DNA of 64,000 bases from JACVRW01 sp963803245 (GTDB lineage Bacteria; Actinomycetota; Thermoleophilia; Solirubrobacterales; Thermoleophilaceae): assembly GCA_963803245.1 (NCBI GenBank), contig CAWDLI010000015.1, positions 310,001-374,000 on the forward strand. Direction: 5' to 3'. Under the pieces are notes generated by a model, which was not told the origin of the DNA, made no database searches, and worked only from the letters and a program-made list of their open reading frames with translations. Shown piece after piece: positions 62,780 through 64,000 of the stretch. Position numbers and translations under genes: made by a program. Numbering within the stretch: the first letter of the stretch is position 1; each line of letters opens with the position of its first letter.

Positions 62780-64000
62780 TCATTCGTCCGCCGCCCCGGC
62801 GGCACGGGTCATCTCGGGCCGCACGCGCAGCTCGTAGACCGTCGCGCAGCCGAAGGAGTGCGTGCGAGCGATCATCGGCCCGAGCTTCGTCCTGAGATCC
62901 GCCGACGGACGGCAGCTCGACAGCAGGAAGCGGGCACGCGAGCCGCGGACGAACTTGCGCGACTCCCGGGTCGGAAGCCGGTCGTCGAAGAGCAGGTTCG
63001 CCTTGGCCAGGCGCACCAGGTAGTTGGGCGTCCAGGACACGGCGCCGAGGTAGGTCTCGCGGCCGGTCCTGTAGGGCACCGTGTTGCTCAGGTACTCCGC
63101 CGCGAGCACGCCGCCGCGGCGCGGATCGCGCTCGAGCCAGTCGAGGGCGCGCTGCTCGTCGTGCAGGAGGTAGTACGGGTAGATGTTGTTCTTGATGTTC
63201 GCCCGCGGGAGCTCGAGCTTGTGGATGAAGCCCGGGACGGTGAGCAGGAACAGCGCGGCCACCACCAGCGCGGGCCGCGGGCGCGCCCACACGCTCGTCA
63301 CGCCCTGCACGGCGAGGATCCCGAGCGGCAGGGCCAGCCCCTGGATCGCGTGGTAGGGGAAGGTGCCCACGGGCAGGAGGTAGACCACGAACGCGGCGAG
63401 CGGCCAGACGCGCACCGCGAGGTCCTGCCACGTGGGGGCAGGCAGCCGGTAGGCGAGCGCCGCCGGGATCACCAGCGGGAACATCGTGAGTGCCACCGCC
63501 CACCAGGGCCAGGACCAGAGCGGCGACGCGCCCGCGGCGTTCGACTCCGCGGCGAGCTTCCAGGCGTGGTCGGCGTGCGAGAGGATGAAGTAGTAGATCG
63601 CCGGCACGGCGCCCGCCCCCAGGATCAGGGCGAGGGCGAGCGGCGGGCGCTCCCGGGTGCGCCGGAAGCGGATCGCCTCCACCGCCATGACGATGAGCAG
63701 AAGCGTCGCGCCCTGCCAGGGCTGGAGCCAGAAGACCACGAGCGTGCCGAGCGCGCACAGCCACAGCGTCCGTGGGCGGCGGCTCTCGCGCCAGCGCTCG
63801 AGGCCGAGCAGCACGAGCGGCATCGTGAACACGGCGATCGCGGTCATCAGGTAGCCCCACAGGTACTGCCCGCTCCACATCTCGCCGGAGATGAAGTCGA
63901 ACATGTACTGCCGCGGGTTGCCGCCCCAGTTGGTCCACGCCACCACGGCCACGGCGGGCATCACGCTGAACAGCGCGAGCACGAGACCGGCGCGCTGCTG
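62780..64000 (-). CDS. Multispanning membrane protein, paralogue of the 58.2-59.8 kb protein (5' end outside window)
   Basis: The frame is open to the right window edge, so at least 406 C-terminal residues are seen and the start is missing. About eight hydrophobic segments remain. Shared blocks with the protein at 58151-59806 are YLWGYLMTAIAVF.MPLVL, VVFWLQPWQGATLLL, GTFPYHAIQGLALPLGIL, RETYLGAVSWTPNYLVRL and FGCATVYELRV. The order and spacing match, so this is a tandem paralogue separated by two other genes. It probably belongs to the same glycan assembly operon. Confidence 0.75.
   Translation of the reverse strand, partial: QQRAGLVLALFSVMPAVAVVAWTNWGGNPRQYMFDFISGEMWSGQYLWGYLMTAIAVFTMPLVLLGLERWRESRRPRTLWLCALGTLVVFWLQPWQGATLLLIVMAVEAIRFRRTRERPPLALALILGAGAVPAIYYFILSHADHAWKLAAESNAAGASPLWSWPWWAVALTMFPLVIPAALAYRLPAPTWQDLAVRVWPLAAFVVYLLPVGTFPYHAIQGLALPLGILAVQGVTSVWARPRPALVVAALFLLTVPGFIHKLELPRANIKNNIYPYYLLHDEQRALDWLERDPRRGGVLAAEYLSNTVPYRTGRETYLGAVSWTPNYLVRLAKANLLFDDRLPTRESRKFVRGSRARFLLSSCRPSADLRTKLGPMIARTHSFGCATVYELRVRPEMTRAAGAADE

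Overview
The window looks like chromosomal DNA from a high-GC actinobacterium, most likely Thermoleophilia (Solirubrobacterales or a relative). The reasons are the extreme GC bias at third codon positions, many GTG starts, 4-nt ATGA/GTGA gene overlaps, the secA-hpf-comF and LytR-CpsA-Psr gene content, a eukaryote-type UDP-glucose pyrophosphorylase, and no outer-membrane genes. The lineage is inferred; no rRNA or tRNA gene is visible and no CRISPR array was seen.

Layout. 0-2.2 kb: the start of a GH16-like gene leaving the left edge, and a frameshifted gene of unknown function. 2.3-7.4 kb (minus): comF, short hpf, secA and prfB; prfB carries a programmed +1 frameshift site. 7.4-14.4 kb: a CtaG-like protein, a DHFR/RibD-like reductase, a secreted repeat protein, UDP-glucose pyrophosphorylase, a GAF-GAF-GGDEF-HD-GYP protein and an acetyltransferase. 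14.3-21.3 kb: a two-component system with two tandem histidine kinases (one degenerate) and one response regulator, divergent from an SRPBCC protein, an ABC ATPase and a MacB/FtsX-like permease. This stretch carries many apparent frameshifts, most simply explained as uncorrected indels. 21.4-25.4 kb (minus): a MerR regulator, two tandem AdoHcy hydrolases of different subfamilies, a SnoaL-like protein and a small membrane protein.

25.5-64 kb is mainly a large surface-glycopolymer locus. It holds sugar-nucleotide genes (SIS-type sugar-phosphate isomerase, nucleotidyltransferase, UDP-glucose dehydrogenase, RfbH-type dehydrase, RmlC, RmlD, an extended SDR), an LCP ligase, a priming sugar-phosphate transferase, GT2 and GT4 glycosyltransferases, a flippase, a polymerase, an MBOAT plus AlgX-like O-acetylation pair, two membrane alkaline-phosphatase-superfamily enzymes, and GT-C-like multispanning proteins running off the right edge. 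An AdoMet methyltransferase also lies here. Together they suggest a lipid-linked oligosaccharide that is built on a polyprenyl carrier, flipped, polymerised, decorated and attached to the wall.

The most unusual signals are: (i) a compound palindromic element found twice between convergent genes (21.33 and 56.36 kb), with compensatory base changes; the second copy sits inside a 229-bp imperfect palindrome with perfect 20-bp ends; (ii) the prfB recoding site; (iii) a pseudo-histidine-kinase beside an intact one; (iv) the MerR/double AdoHcy hydrolase operon with its 26-bp dyad operator; (v) an MBOAT reading frame preceded in frame by the membrane domain of the local sulfatase-like family; and (vi) two overlapping micro-ORFs hidden on the minus strand at 53.4-53.54 kb.
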